Origin: Mogibacterium sp. | Lineage (GTDB): Bacteria > Bacillota > Clostridia > Peptostreptococcales > Anaerovoracaceae | Direction of reading: 5' to 3' | Assembly (NCBI GenBank): GCA_017403955.1 | Contig: JAFRDH010000001.1 | Span: 1-56,374 of the forward strand | DNA: 56,374 bases | In this document: in pieces, positions 23,946 through 33,081 of the stretch | Numbering within the stretch: position 1 is the stretch's first letter | How the letters are laid out: every line of letters starts with the position of its first letter | Translations under genes and position numbers: made by a program | Notes under the pieces: generated by a model | What the model was told of the DNA's origin: nothing | Databases searched by the model: none | The model's input: the letters and a program-made list of their open reading frames with translations, nothing else

Positions 23946-25196
23946 ATGAAGTTTATTCATATAGCGGATCTGCATCTCGGGAAATCAGTACACGGAGTCT
24001 CAATGATAGAAAACGGTGATCAGGGATACTGGGTGGACCATTTCATTGAGGTCCTCAGAACAGTTTCACCGCATGCTGTCCTCATAGCTGGGGATGTTTT
24101 TGACAGGAGTGCTCCGTCAGAGGATGCAATAGCACTTTTCAGCAGAATGATGACTGCGATAAATGATCTTGGTATACCTGTGATGACTGTTGCAGGCAAT
24201 CACGATTCAGTCCACAGACTGTCTTATGTAGGACCTGTACTGTCAAAGCAGGATCTTTTTTTCTCGCGCAGTCTTACGAATTCATATGAACTTGAGCATG
24301 TGACCATAACCGATCCCGACAATGGAGAACCGGTCACATTCTGGCTCATGCCTTATGTTTTCCCGCTTCTTGTTGCAAGAGCCATGGGAGATGAAAGTCT
24401 CAGGGACTATGACTCTGCAGTCAGAGCACTGCTTGCGGCACAGCCAATCGATTTCAGCAAAAGAAATGTTCTGATCGCTCACCAGAACGTGACATTCAAT
24501 GGTCAGGAGGTCGAAAGAGGCGGATCAGAGTCGATGGTCGGAGGCGTTGGCCAGATAGATGCGTCAGCTTTCTTTGATTTCGACTATGTTGCTCTCGGAC
24601 ATATTCACTCTGCTTATCCTGTAGGGCGCGAAAGTATCAGATATGCAGGAACGCCTCTCTGCTACCATTTCAATGAGACGAGGCAGCAGCAAAAGGGTCC
24701 GGTCCTTGTTGAGATGGGGCCAAAAGGTGAACCGCTCAAAATCGAGACCATAGTTATAGAGCCTCTACATCCTATGAGAGAGATCCCGGCTGACAGTTTT
24801 GAGAATATAAGGGACAGAGAACTTGAGAATAATAATACCGGTGAATACATCAAAGTGACTCTGAACGACAGGCGTGTATCTCCTGAGATCTGGACATTCT
24901 TCAGAAATCTTTACAATAGCAGGGGAAGCATATTGATGGAGCTGACATCCGAATACAATCAATTCTGCGGATCTGTCTCCGGAAAGTCTTCAGCAGTGCA
25001 GGATAAAAGTGTGGAGGAACTGTTCGCTGAATTCTATACAGAAAGGAATAAAGGGGAACCGCCTGAAGAAAAAGATATTCAATTGATGAAGTATGCAGGC
25101 GAACTCATGCGCAATGCTAAGGAGCTGAACAAAGTCCCTGAGCCGGGCAGCGTTGACGCGCTAATTGATTTTCTGCTGAAATCGGAGGATAAGTAA
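23946..25196 (+). CDS. sbcD: Exonuclease SbcCD subunit D
   Basis: A 416-residue metallophosphoesterase, the nuclease subunit of the SbcCD (Mre11-Rad50-like) complex that trims DNA hairpins and protein-blocked ends. The metal-binding motifs are present: KFIHIADLHLG, then LIAGDVFDRS, then VAGNHDS, NVLIAHQNVT and ALGHIHSAYP. The length is typical. The ATG at 23946 follows AAGGAGA with five bases. The stop overlaps the sbcC start by one base, so the subunits are coupled. Upstream mnmM may share its transcript. Confidence 0.95.
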   Translation: MKFIHIADLHLGKSVHGVSMIENGDQGYWVDHFIEVLRTVSPHAVLIAGDVFDRSAPSEDAIALFSRMMTAINDLGIPVMTVAGNHDSVHRLSYVGPVLSKQDLFFSRSLTNSYELEHVTITDPDNGEPVTFWLMPYVFPLLVARAMGDESLRDYDSAVRALLAAQPIDFSKRNVLIAHQNVTFNGQEVERGGSESMVGGVGQIDASAFFDFDYVALGHIHSAYPVGRESIRYAGTPLCYHFNETRQQQKGPVLVEMGPKGEPLKIETIVIEPLHPMREIPADSFENIRDRELENNNTGEYIKVTLNDRRVSPEIWTFFRNLYNSRGSILMELTSEYNQFCGSVSGKSSAVQDKSVEELFAEFYTERNKGEPPEEKDIQLMKYAGELMRNAKELNKVPEPGSVDALIDFLLKSEDK

Positions 25197-28100
25197 TGAG
25201 ACCATTGCAACTGGAAATGACTGCATTCCTGTCATATGCCGAGAGAACAATCATACCATTTGAAGATATGTCTCACGGGCTGTATCTGATCGCAGGAGAG
25301 ACAGGCGCAGGCAAAACCGCAATATTCGATGCGATCTGTTTTGCGCTGTACGGCGAAGCAAGCGGCAGCGACCGTACAAAGAAAATGATGCATTGCGAGA
25401 AAGTATCTAAGAAAGAAGACTCAAGAGTCACTTTAAAGTTTTCTCAGGGCGACAAGATCTATACTGTAGAAAGGACCATACATTACAGTGAAACACGCGG
25501 TAAGAAGGGGGAATTCGGAGACCCTAAATTCGGCGCAACACTGACAGAACCTGATGGAAATACTCTGAAAGGTTCTGATGCTGTAACTGCAAGATGCACT
25601 GAGATACTGGGACTTGATTCGAATCAGTTCCGCAAGATCATCATGCTTGCTCAGGGAGAGTTCGCTGAGTTTCTCAAATCTGACAGCGACAAGAAGATGG
25701 AGATATTCAGGCAACTTTTCGACACGTCCGAGAGTTTGTATTATCAGAATCTGTTTGCCCAGGCAAAAGGAGTCCTTGAAAAACGAAGATCTGCAAAACG
25801 ACAGGATCTGGATTTTCTTATTGGCTCGCTTTTCAAAGTCCCTGATGCAGAAGATGGCGAAGAGGTGCTTTACCTGCCGGGCGATCCTGAGCTTCTGGTC
25901 AAACTCAGGGAACTTACTGATAAAGAGAATGCCGCAATTGAAAAACTGAAATCGGAAAGAGAGGAAATCGATCAGGTGATCACTGAGCTGACTACACTGA
26001 AAGGTGCAGCAGAAGAGGTGAACAGCCAATTTGATGACCTGCAATCTCATAAGAAACATATGGATGACCTGCTTTCTGTGTCTCTGGAATTCGAAGAACG
26101 TGAGAAGTCCCTTCACAGGGTAGAGCTTGCGGTACATAAGATCGAGCCGCTTCGCAAAGACCATGATGAAGTGCAGGATTCCCTTGTCAAAACAGAGAAA
26201 GAAGCAGAGACTCTTTCGCAAGAGATCGCAAGACTCGGAGCAGATCTTGAGGCACAAGAAAAAGTAGTAAGATCTGACGAGGAGACAAAAAAAGAAATAG
26301 AAGAGCTGACTGCACGAATTGAGGTCCTGAGTGGGCAGATACCGAAATACAAAGAGATAGACGACAATCTGGAAACGAAAAAAACTCTGGATCTTGAGAT
26401 AGAAACTGCAAATGGACAGAAAGAAACAGTGCAGACAGAGCTCGAACATGAAAAAGGGGAACTGACTTTGCTCAAGGACCGCGTCAAAGAGTTGAGTGAC
26501 ATAGATGTCAGAGCAGAGGCACTGAAAAACAGATCCAACACTGCAAGCGACAATCATAAACTTCTCTCCGGCAAGGATGGAGTCAGAAGCGAAGTTCTCT
26601 CAATAAAGAATGACATAACTAAGCTCTCAAACGAGATCAGATCTCTCAGTAAGTTGACAGAAGAAGCCGGTAATGCAGAAAGCGTGGCGCATTCTCTGTA
26701 TTTGAAATTTATATCAGGTCAGGCAGGCATTATTGCTGATGAAATGCGTATGGAGCTTGAGGAGAAAGAAAGCACTGTATGCCCTGTATGCGGAACAAGT
26801 GTCAGAAGAGCAGATATAGGCAATCTTGCAGAACGCGCGGAAGAAACACCGGATGAAGAAACGGTATCAGAAGCAAGGACGAATGCGGAGAACAAGGAGA
26901 AGAAAAGAAGTGAGAAATATACTCAAGTCGAGACACTGAAGACAAGTATTGAGAGCAGGAAAGCCAGCACTCTCCAGAGAGCCCGTTCCGTTCTTGTTGA
27001 CTGCTCAGACTGGGAAACTCTTGCAGACGAAAAGTATCTTGAAAGTGCTGTAGAGATGGCTCGTAAACTCATGGACGAACTCTCCGCAGAACTGAAAAAT
27101 GCGGAGAAACTGCAGGAAGAGCGGAATAAATGCACGAAAGACATACTGGACAAAGAAAAGATTATTGGTAACCTTGAAGAACAGATCAGGATCCTCTCAG
27201 AACAGGCGGCAGAAAAGACATCCAGATCAAGAGAAATCGAGGCAGCGGTCAAAGAAATGAAGAAACCGCTGGTCTACGGCTCGGAAAAAGATGCACAGGA
27301 AGCATTGGATAACATGACTGAAAAGTCAGCCGCCAAGAAGGCTGCTGTTAAGGCACACGAGGATGCGCTTCAGAAAATCAAAGAAGCTCTTGCCGGAAAG
27401 AAAGGCAGTCTGAAAGAGAAAAATAATCAGATAGCAGACCTCACTGAAAGGTCTGCAGATACACTTTCACTGCTGAATGCTCAAATAAAAGCATGCGGAT
27501 TTAAAGATCTCGAAGAAGTCTCAGATGTGATGAGTGCAACCGGAGAGATGGAAGGCGAAGTCTGGATCAAGCACGAACAGCAAGCAATTACTGATTATAT
27601 AAATGACAAAGCAGTGACCGGAAAGCAAATAGAAAGTATTGAAAAACGCATCGAAGGTAAATCGTATACTGATATCACTGTTCTGGAGCGTGATCTGGAA
27701 GAAAAAGGAAACCTCCGCAAAAGAATAAATGATGATGTGAATTCTGAAGAATCACTTCTTGCTAACCACGTGAGTGTTCTTGATCAGGCAGCGGAGATCA
27801 TTGGGTATCTTGACTCCACAGAAAAAGCCTGGCGAAGGATCGAGAAACTCGGAAACCTGGCAGTAGGAGAGAGCGGCGCTTTGGGAAAACTCAGCTTCGA
27901 ACGATATGTCATGGGTTCTGTTTTCAGAGAAGTCATCGATATGGCAAATATCCGGATGGAGCAGATAAGTGGTGGTCAGTACGAGCTGGTTCATAATATT
28001 TCTGCAAAGCGTGCCGATTCCAAAACAGGACTTGAGATATTTGTGCGCAGCATTGATCCTGAACAAGACGATTATGCCGGAGAACTGAGAGATTCCAAAT

Positions 28101-28393
28101 CTTTATCAGGCGGAGAGAAATTTTACACATCAATGTCTCTGGCACTTGGACTTTCAGATGTAGCGCAGAGCCATGCGGGAGGAAAGCAGATGGAATCACT
28201 CTTTGTCGATGAGGGCTTCGGGACTCTCAGTGATGTGAAACTCGATAATGTTCTTTCTGTTTTTGAACAGCTTACGACAGGGGACAGATTCGTAGGAATC
28301 ATTTCCCATCTTGAAAAGCTGGATGAGAGCATCCCACAGAAGATCCTTGTGACAAAGACTTCCAAGGGCAGCAAAGTAGAAATGGTAGTATAG
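25196..28393 (+). CDS. sbcC: Exonuclease SbcCD subunit C, SMC-type ATPase
   Basis: A 1065-residue Rad50/SbcC homologue. The N-terminal ATPase half has Walker A GETGAGKT (34-41) and the Q-loop region IIMLAQGEFAEFL. Long coiled-coil arms of about 350 residues each flank a zinc hook CPVC with Cys529 and Cys532. The C-terminal half has the signature LSGGEKFYTSMSLALGLSD and Walker B LFVDEGFGTLSD. It clamps DNA for the SbcD nuclease and takes part in repair of hairpins and blocked ends. The gene is intact and of usual length. It ends 105 bases before a TIR-Sel1 gene, with no clear terminator between. Confidence 0.96.
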   Translation: MRPLQLEMTAFLSYAERTIIPFEDMSHGLYLIAGETGAGKTAIFDAICFALYGEASGSDRTKKMMHCEKVSKKEDSRVTLKFSQGDKIYTVERTIHYSETRGKKGEFGDPKFGATLTEPDGNTLKGSDAVTARCTEILGLDSNQFRKIIMLAQGEFAEFLKSDSDKKMEIFRQLFDTSESLYYQNLFAQAKGVLEKRRSAKRQDLDFLIGSLFKVPDAEDGEEVLYLPGDPELLVKLRELTDKENAAIEKLKSEREEIDQVITELTTLKGAAEEVNSQFDDLQSHKKHMDDLLSVSLEFEEREKSLHRVELAVHKIEPLRKDHDEVQDSLVKTEKEAETLSQEIARLGADLEAQEKVVRSDEETKKEIEELTARIEVLSGQIPKYKEIDDNLETKKTLDLEIETANGQKETVQTELEHEKGELTLLKDRVKELSDIDVRAEALKNRSNTASDNHKLLSGKDGVRSEVLSIKNDITKLSNEIRSLSKLTEEAGNAESVAHSLYLKFISGQAGIIADEMRMELEEKESTVCPVCGTSVRRADIGNLAERAEETPDEETVSEARTNAENKEKKRSEKYTQVETLKTSIESRKASTLQRARSVLVDCSDWETLADEKYLESAVEMARKLMDELSAELKNAEKLQEERNKCTKDILDKEKIIGNLEEQIRILSEQAAEKTSRSREIEAAVKEMKKPLVYGSEKDAQEALDNMTEKSAAKKAAVKAHEDALQKIKEALAGKKGSLKEKNNQIADLTERSADTLSLLNAQIKACGFKDLEEVSDVMSATGEMEGEVWIKHEQQAITDYINDKAVTGKQIESIEKRIEGKSYTDITVLERDLEEKGNLRKRINDDVNSEESLLANHVSVLDQAAEIIGYLDSTEKAWRRIEKLGNLAVGESGALGKLSFERYVMGSVFREVIDMANIRMEQISGGQYELVHNISAKRADSKTGLEIFVRSIDPEQDDYAGELRDSKSLSGGEKFYTSMSLALGLSDVAQSHAGGKQMESLFVDEGFGTLSDVKLDNVLSVFEQLTTGDRFVGIISHLEKLDESIPQKILVTKTSKGSKVEMVV

Positions 28394-28435
28394 ACCCGGG
28401 GACACAATCACCCCTCTGCATGAGCAGGGAATCAG

Positions 28436-28467
28436 ATACGTGTACTATCTTAGTATAGAATACGTAT
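28436..28467. promoter_or_regulatory. Possible promoter or operator before the TIR gene
   Basis: ATACG (28436-28440) and CGTAT (28463-28467) flank TACTA-TCT-TAGTA (28443-28455), with a TATAGAAT -10-like word inside. Only nested small inverted repeats are visible, so the call is weak. Confidence 0.3.
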
Positions 28468-28498
28468 TTCAATCATCAGCTGAAAGGCAGGTGCAGTC

Positions 28499-30913
28499 AT
28501 GGGAAGATTTTTTATCAGCTATGCAAGTGAAAATAAGAGTATTGCAGATGCTATCGTTGAATGCTTCGAAAGCGATGGCATGAAGTGCTGGTATGCTCCG
28601 AGAGATATCAGACCGGGCATCGAATGGGCAGAGGGCATTGTAGAAGGTATCGAAGTCTGCGATACGCTTATTCTTGTACTGACAGAATATTCTAATATAT
28701 CTCCGCAGGTCGTCCGCGAAGTCAGCCTTGCTGTATCGAGGAGTTACACTGTAATTGCTTTCAAGCTCACCAACGTCAAACTGACGAAAAGCCTGGAATA
28801 CTATCTTGCGACACCGCATTGGATGGATGTCGTAGGCAGGAATCTTTATGATTCCATAATCGAACTCAGAGATTACTGCCGTTATAATGCTGATGAAAGC
28901 GGGGATTTTCGCCCTGTCATCGATGCTTCTTCTGATTCTGACTATTCAGAAATGGATCTTGAAACGGTCAGGAGAAAGGCTTTGCTCGGAGATCACAGAG
29001 CTCAATTTGAATTATCTGACAGATACCGTCTTGGGAATGGGGTCATTAAAAACAATGCCGAATTCGTCAGACTTCTGCGCTTGTCAGCAGAAGCAGGCAA
29101 TGCAGATGCTCAGAACCGGCTCGGATATTGCCTGGAATACGGCATTCATATGGATCCGGACATCGCTGCAGCAGTAGAACTTTATCGCAAAGCTGCAAAT
29201 CAGTATGATCCTAAGGCGCAGTACAATCTGGGAAGATTATACGAATCCGGCAAAGGTGTCGATAAGGACTTCACAGAAGCAGTCAGGCTCTATATGCTTT
29301 CTGCAGATCAGGAATACCCAAGTGCTGAATGCGCACTCGGTCTTTGCTATGAGTATGGAGACGGGGTGAATAAAGATCTCGAGATGGCTGTTCTTATGTA
29401 CAGAAGAGCAGCTGACCACGGTGACAGTATCGGGCAGTGTAATCTGGGTTATCTCTACAAGATCGGAAAGGGTGTTGAACAGGATACCTGCGAAGCGGCA
29501 AAACTGTTTGAACTCGCGGCATCTAAGGGCAACAGGCGTGCTCAATATGAAATTGCCATTATGTACCTTGATGACAATGAGGATGGCGGAAATACGGAAA
29601 AAGCCATACAGCTCCTGACAGAATCAGCCGGTAAAGGTTATGAACGGGCAAAGGTAAAGCTTGGAAGCATATATTACAAAGGCGATATCGTTGAGAAAGA
29701 CTATAGTATTGCCAGAAAGTATTTCGAAGATGCTGCACAAAAGGGAAACGACAGCGCACAGTTTTATCTTGGATTGATCTATTCTAACGGATACGGAGTA
29801 GAGAAGGACGATAAAACAGCTGCAGAATATTTTACAATGGCTGCAGAAAGTGGTCATACAGGTGCTTGCAACAATCTTGCGATAATGTATAACGACGGCA
29901 TCGGTGTTGAACAGGACCTCAGCAAGGCTGTTGAATTATACAGGCGTGCTGCTGACAGCGGCGCTGAAACAGCTATGTTCAATCTGGCGCTTATGTACCT
30001 GAATGGTGAAGGTGTCGATAAAGATCTTGAGGAAGCTGCAAGACTTTTTGCTGAAGCTGCAGAAAGAGACTATGTCAGTGCTATGCGCAGACTCGGAGAA
30101 TGCTATTACTATGGCGAAGGTGTAGAAGAAGACAATGACAAAGCATATGAGTGGTTCAGCAAGGCCGTAGCAAATGGAGACAAACGTGCTGAGGCATGGA
30201 TCGGTGTCTGCTACAGAGATGGTATAGGAGTGGAAGCTGATTATAATGAATCAGAACGCTGGTTATTAAAATCACTCGAAGAAAAAGACTCTGCGTGGGT
30301 ACATTTGATGCTGGCGCGTCTTTATCTCAAACAGGAAAGATACGAAGATGCGATCCCTCATCTTGAAATCGCTGCTGCAGAAGATTACGCTACAGCTCAG
30401 TATGAACTCGGGATGTGCTATTTCAACGGGAACGCAGTAGCAAAGGATTACGGAAAGGCATTTGGATTATTCGAAAAAGCTGTTGTCCATGAGCATGCCA
30501 AGGCTGTGCGTATGGTCGGTGTATGCTGGCAGCATGGACTGGGAACGGAACAGGACGAGACTCGAGCGACGTTTTATTATACTATGGCAGCATATCTGGG
30601 CGATCCTGAGGCTATTGAGATCGTTAAGATCGATAATAAGTACAATCAGATCCTTCAGGCACTTAGTATCATTAACTATTCCAATGCAGCAAAGCTTATC
30701 AAAACGATCAAGGGCATCGTAGATGACGGAACGGCAGCCAGATTTACCGACAGACAGAGAGATGATGTGATCTATTATCTTGAGGAAAAGGCACGTGAAA
30801 TACGTGACGAAGCTATCCGTAACGGCGTAGCAAGATACGATCCTGATTTTGATTACGATGCCCGCAGAATGCGGGAACTTGCCGATAGAATACGGGAAAT
30901 GCAGCATAATTAA
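28499..30913 (+). CDS. TIR domain protein with Sel1-like repeats
   Basis: An 804-residue protein. Residues 1-115 are a bacterial TIR domain: FFISYASENKSIADAIVE, the BB-loop-like CWYAPRDIRPG, and a helix with Glu74 in SPQVVREVSLAVS, matching the catalytic glutamate of NAD-consuming TIR enzymes. From about residue 155 to 690 there are some 15 Sel1/TPR-like repeats of 36 residues, each with an LG.LY..G.GV..D..KA pattern; repeat 13 is degenerate. The last about 110 residues are helical and unrecognised. Such repeats usually bind proteins. NAD cleavage or signalling in anti-phage defence is inferred from the TIR residues. It has no known Thoeris partner here. It follows sbcCD. Confidence 0.88.
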   Translation: MGRFFISYASENKSIADAIVECFESDGMKCWYAPRDIRPGIEWAEGIVEGIEVCDTLILVLTEYSNISPQVVREVSLAVSRSYTVIAFKLTNVKLTKSLEYYLATPHWMDVVGRNLYDSIIELRDYCRYNADESGDFRPVIDASSDSDYSEMDLETVRRKALLGDHRAQFELSDRYRLGNGVIKNNAEFVRLLRLSAEAGNADAQNRLGYCLEYGIHMDPDIAAAVELYRKAANQYDPKAQYNLGRLYESGKGVDKDFTEAVRLYMLSADQEYPSAECALGLCYEYGDGVNKDLEMAVLMYRRAADHGDSIGQCNLGYLYKIGKGVEQDTCEAAKLFELAASKGNRRAQYEIAIMYLDDNEDGGNTEKAIQLLTESAGKGYERAKVKLGSIYYKGDIVEKDYSIARKYFEDAAQKGNDSAQFYLGLIYSNGYGVEKDDKTAAEYFTMAAESGHTGACNNLAIMYNDGIGVEQDLSKAVELYRRAADSGAETAMFNLALMYLNGEGVDKDLEEAARLFAEAAERDYVSAMRRLGECYYYGEGVEEDNDKAYEWFSKAVANGDKRAEAWIGVCYRDGIGVEADYNESERWLLKSLEEKDSAWVHLMLARLYLKQERYEDAIPHLEIAAAEDYATAQYELGMCYFNGNAVAKDYGKAFGLFEKAVVHEHAKAVRMVGVCWQHGLGTEQDETRATFYYTMAAYLGDPEAIEIVKIDNKYNQILQALSIINYSNAAKLIKTIKGIVDDGTAARFTDRQRDDVIYYLEEKAREIRDEAIRNGVARYDPDFDYDARRMRELADRIREMQHN

Positions 30914-30972
30914 CCATTATTGCCGAACGAAATCATTGCTTTGCTCTATAATATTCACAGTTTTTAACACAT

Positions 30973-31015
30973 ATGCGCAGTCACGGAACAAAAACCGGGC
31001 TGCGTATTTTGTTTT
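30973..31015 (+). terminator. Rho-independent terminator
   Basis: ATGCGCAG (30973-30980) pairs with CTGCGTAT (31000-31007), with an inner CGG/CCG pairing, followed by TTTGTTTTG. It separates the TIR-Sel1 gene from the CofE-like gene. Confidence 0.8.
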
Positions 31016-31018
31016 GTA

Positions 31019-31048
31019 TTGCAGTGTTTCTCTGAAAAGTGGTAAAAT
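31019..31048 (+). promoter_or_regulatory. Promoter of the CofE-like gene
   Basis: TTGCAG (31019-31024), an 18-base spacer and an extended -10, TG-G-TAAAAT (31040-31048), lie 60 bases before the gene. Confidence 0.5.
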
Positions 31049-31107
31049 AATTTGTCTTTTGATGAGGCATAACTCATATTTACCCAACAAGACAGGAGGA
31101 ACATTAA

Positions 31108-32310
31108 ATGAGCACAGAGAGAAGAGTTGGAACAGTATCTCGCGGCATCAGATGCCCTATCTTCCGCCAGGGTGATGATCTGGCTGCACAGGTTGTTGAA
31201 AGCGTTCTCGCAGCTGCTAATTCCGATGGCTTTGAGGTCAGAGACCGTGACATCATAAGCATTACGGAATCAGTAGTCGCAAGATGCCAGGGCAACTATG
31301 CATCAGTTGACGACATCGCAGCGGATGTTAAGGCAAAGCTCGGCGGCGGGACGATCGGCGTAGTATGGCCGATTCTTTCCAGAAACAGGTTCTCTATCTG
31401 TCTCAGAGGTATGGCAAAGGGCGCCAAGAAGGTCGTAGTGATGCTTAGCTATCCTACTGACGAGGTCGGAAACTCTCTGCTGACTCTGGATCAGGTCGCT
31501 GAATCAGGCGTAAACCCATATTCAGATGTACTTGATGAGAAGAGATACAGAGAACTGTTCGGTGTTAACAGACACCAGTTTACGGGGGTCGATTATGTTG
31601 AGTTTTACGGAGACATAATTCGTGAGATGGGAGCAGAGCCGCAGATCATTTTTTCGAACAAGCTTGAAGCGATCCTTGATTACACCAATGATGTTATCAA
31701 TTGTGACATCCACACAAGATTCAGAACAAGAAGGAAACTGAAGGAACTCGGAGCCAATGTTTACGGCATGGACGAGATCCTGAATGCACCTGTCAACGGA
31801 AGCGGATACAATGAAAAGTACGGACTTCTCGGAACTAACAAGGCTACAGAAGACACTGTCAAGCTTTTCCCGAGAGACTGCCAGCTTCTGGTCAACAAGA
31901 TCCAGACCATGATGAAGGAGAAGACAGGAAAGCATGTAGAAGTCATGGTATATGGCGACGGAGCATTCAAAGACCCTGTAGGAAAGATCTGGGAACTTGC
32001 AGACCCTGTAGTATCACCGGCTTATACAGCAGGACTTGAAGGAACACCTAATGAGCTCAAGCTCAAATATCTTGCTGATAATGATTATTCCAAGCTTTCA
32101 GGAGAAGAACTGAGAAAGGCCATCTCCGAGGCTATTCTCAACAAGCCTGAAGAGAGCCTTATCGGCAACATGGTTTCCGAGGGAACTACTCCTAGAAGAC
32201 TTACCGACCTGATCGGTTCACTCTGCGACCTTACATCAGGTTCCGGAGACAAGGGAACACCTGTAGTATACATTCAGGGATATTTCGACAACTACACAAC
32301 GGGACTATAG
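31108..32310 (+). CDS. Coenzyme F420-0:L-glutamate ligase family protein
   Basis: A 400-residue protein whose N-terminal 250 residues match the F420_ligase (CofE) fold: RGIRCPIFRQGDDL, then IISITESVVARCQGNY with the conserved TES-vA-xxQG motif. In CofE this fold adds glutamate to F420-0. The length here is well above the about 250 residues of archaeal CofE, and I see no other F420 gene in the window. Clostridia generally do not make F420, so this long paralogue may glutamylate another cofactor or metabolite. AGGAGGAACATTAA precedes the ATG. It stands alone between two terminators with its own promoter. The family is sure, the substrate is not. Confidence 0.82.
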   Translation: MSTERRVGTVSRGIRCPIFRQGDDLAAQVVESVLAAANSDGFEVRDRDIISITESVVARCQGNYASVDDIAADVKAKLGGGTIGVVWPILSRNRFSICLRGMAKGAKKVVVMLSYPTDEVGNSLLTLDQVAESGVNPYSDVLDEKRYRELFGVNRHQFTGVDYVEFYGDIIREMGAEPQIIFSNKLEAILDYTNDVINCDIHTRFRTRRKLKELGANVYGMDEILNAPVNGSGYNEKYGLLGTNKATEDTVKLFPRDCQLLVNKIQTMMKEKTGKHVEVMVYGDGAFKDPVGKIWELADPVVSPAYTAGLEGTPNELKLKYLADNDYSKLSGEELRKAISEAILNKPEESLIGNMVSEGTTPRRLTDLIGSLCDLTSGSGDKGTPVVYIQGYFDNYTTGL

Positions 32311-32325
32311 TATCCAGCAACACGA

Positions 32326-32373
32326 CAGCTCATAATACCTTTGCAAAGAATGGTGTTATGAGCTGTTTTTTTT
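32326..32373 (+). terminator. Rho-independent terminator
   Basis: CAGCTCATAATACC (32326-32339) pairs with GGTGTTATGAGCTG (32352-32365), one T-G wobble, followed by eight T residues. Confidence 0.9.
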
Positions 32374-32393
32374 ATTATTAATCTCTAATAATG

Positions 32394-32402
32394 TGATACA
32401 AT
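32394..32402 (+). promoter_or_regulatory. Extended -10 promoter of xpt
   Basis: TG-A-TACAAT, preceded by TG, lies 62 bases before xpt. The short leader shows no purine-riboswitch aptamer that I can recognise. Confidence 0.45.
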
Positions 32403-32463
32403 CAATTTAATATGAAATATTATCTGTCACGATCTAAGCGTCTTACAAGGAGGAGCGACGGAC

Positions 32464-33057
32464 ATGAAAAAGATGGAAGAAAAGATCCTTTCTGAAGCGA
32501 CTGTCCTGCCTGGCGGAGTTCTCAAGGTCGGAAGCTTTCTGAATCAGCAGATCGATACGGTTTTTCTCAAAGAGATCGGCGCGGAAATAGCCAGACTTTT
32601 TGAGGATTCCGGTGCGACCAAAATACTGACTGTTGAGGCATCGGGAATAGCTGTAGCTGTAGCTGCAGGGATGGCCATGGAACTGCCTGTAGTATTCGCC
32701 AAGAAGAACATGACATCCAATATGACGGGTGATGTGTACTCTGCGGGCATCTATTCCTTCACGCATCGCGTTGAAAAGGACATTATGGTCAGCAAAGAAT
32801 ATCTTCCTGAAGGTGAGAAGATCCTCATCGTTGACGATTTTCTTGCGCACGGAAGCGCTCTGACCGGGCTGATCGACATAGTCAAACAGGCCAAGTGCGA
32901 AGTGGTAGGATGCTGCGCTGTTATTGAGAAGGGCTTCCAGAATGGCGGAGCGAACCTCAGGAACAGAGGCTACAGACTCGAGTCACTCGCTATCATAGAT
33001 GAGATGACAGATGTATCTATCATTTTCAGAGAGGATGGATTTACCTCGCTGATCTAA
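32464..33057 (+). CDS. xpt: Xanthine phosphoribosyltransferase
   Basis: A 197-residue type I phosphoribosyltransferase of the xanthine (Xpt) family, which converts xanthine and PRPP to XMP for purine salvage. Diagnostic parts are the N-terminal LKVGSFLNQQIDTVF, the TVEASGIAVAVAAGMAM segment, and the PRPP loop ILIVDDFLAHGSALTGL. The length is that of Bacillus Xpt. AAGGAGGAGCGACGGAC precedes the ATG. It is followed after 24 bases by the large oxidoreductase gene, probably on the same transcript, though no metabolic link is evident. Confidence 0.92.
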   Translation: MKKMEEKILSEATVLPGGVLKVGSFLNQQIDTVFLKEIGAEIARLFEDSGATKILTVEASGIAVAVAAGMAMELPVVFAKKNMTSNMTGDVYSAGIYSFTHRVEKDIMVSKEYLPEGEKILIVDDFLAHGSALTGLIDIVKQAKCEVVGCCAVIEKGFQNGGANLRNRGYRLESLAIIDEMTDVSIIFREDGFTSLI

Positions 33058-33081
33058 ATTGTTTGAGAGGGAAATGAAGTA

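Noticed and set aside
28499-30913. CRISPR-like array from the repeated DNA
   Set aside because: The periodicity is 108 bases, in frame, and encodes 36-residue Sel1 repeats.
28499-30913. Thoeris system
   Set aside because: Thoeris needs a ThsA partner with SIR2 or similar effector and SLOG domains, and none lies in the window.
32374-32463. Possible purine riboswitch before xpt
   Set aside because: The leader is only about 60 bases after the -10 and shows no aptamer core that I can recognise and no second terminator before the gene.
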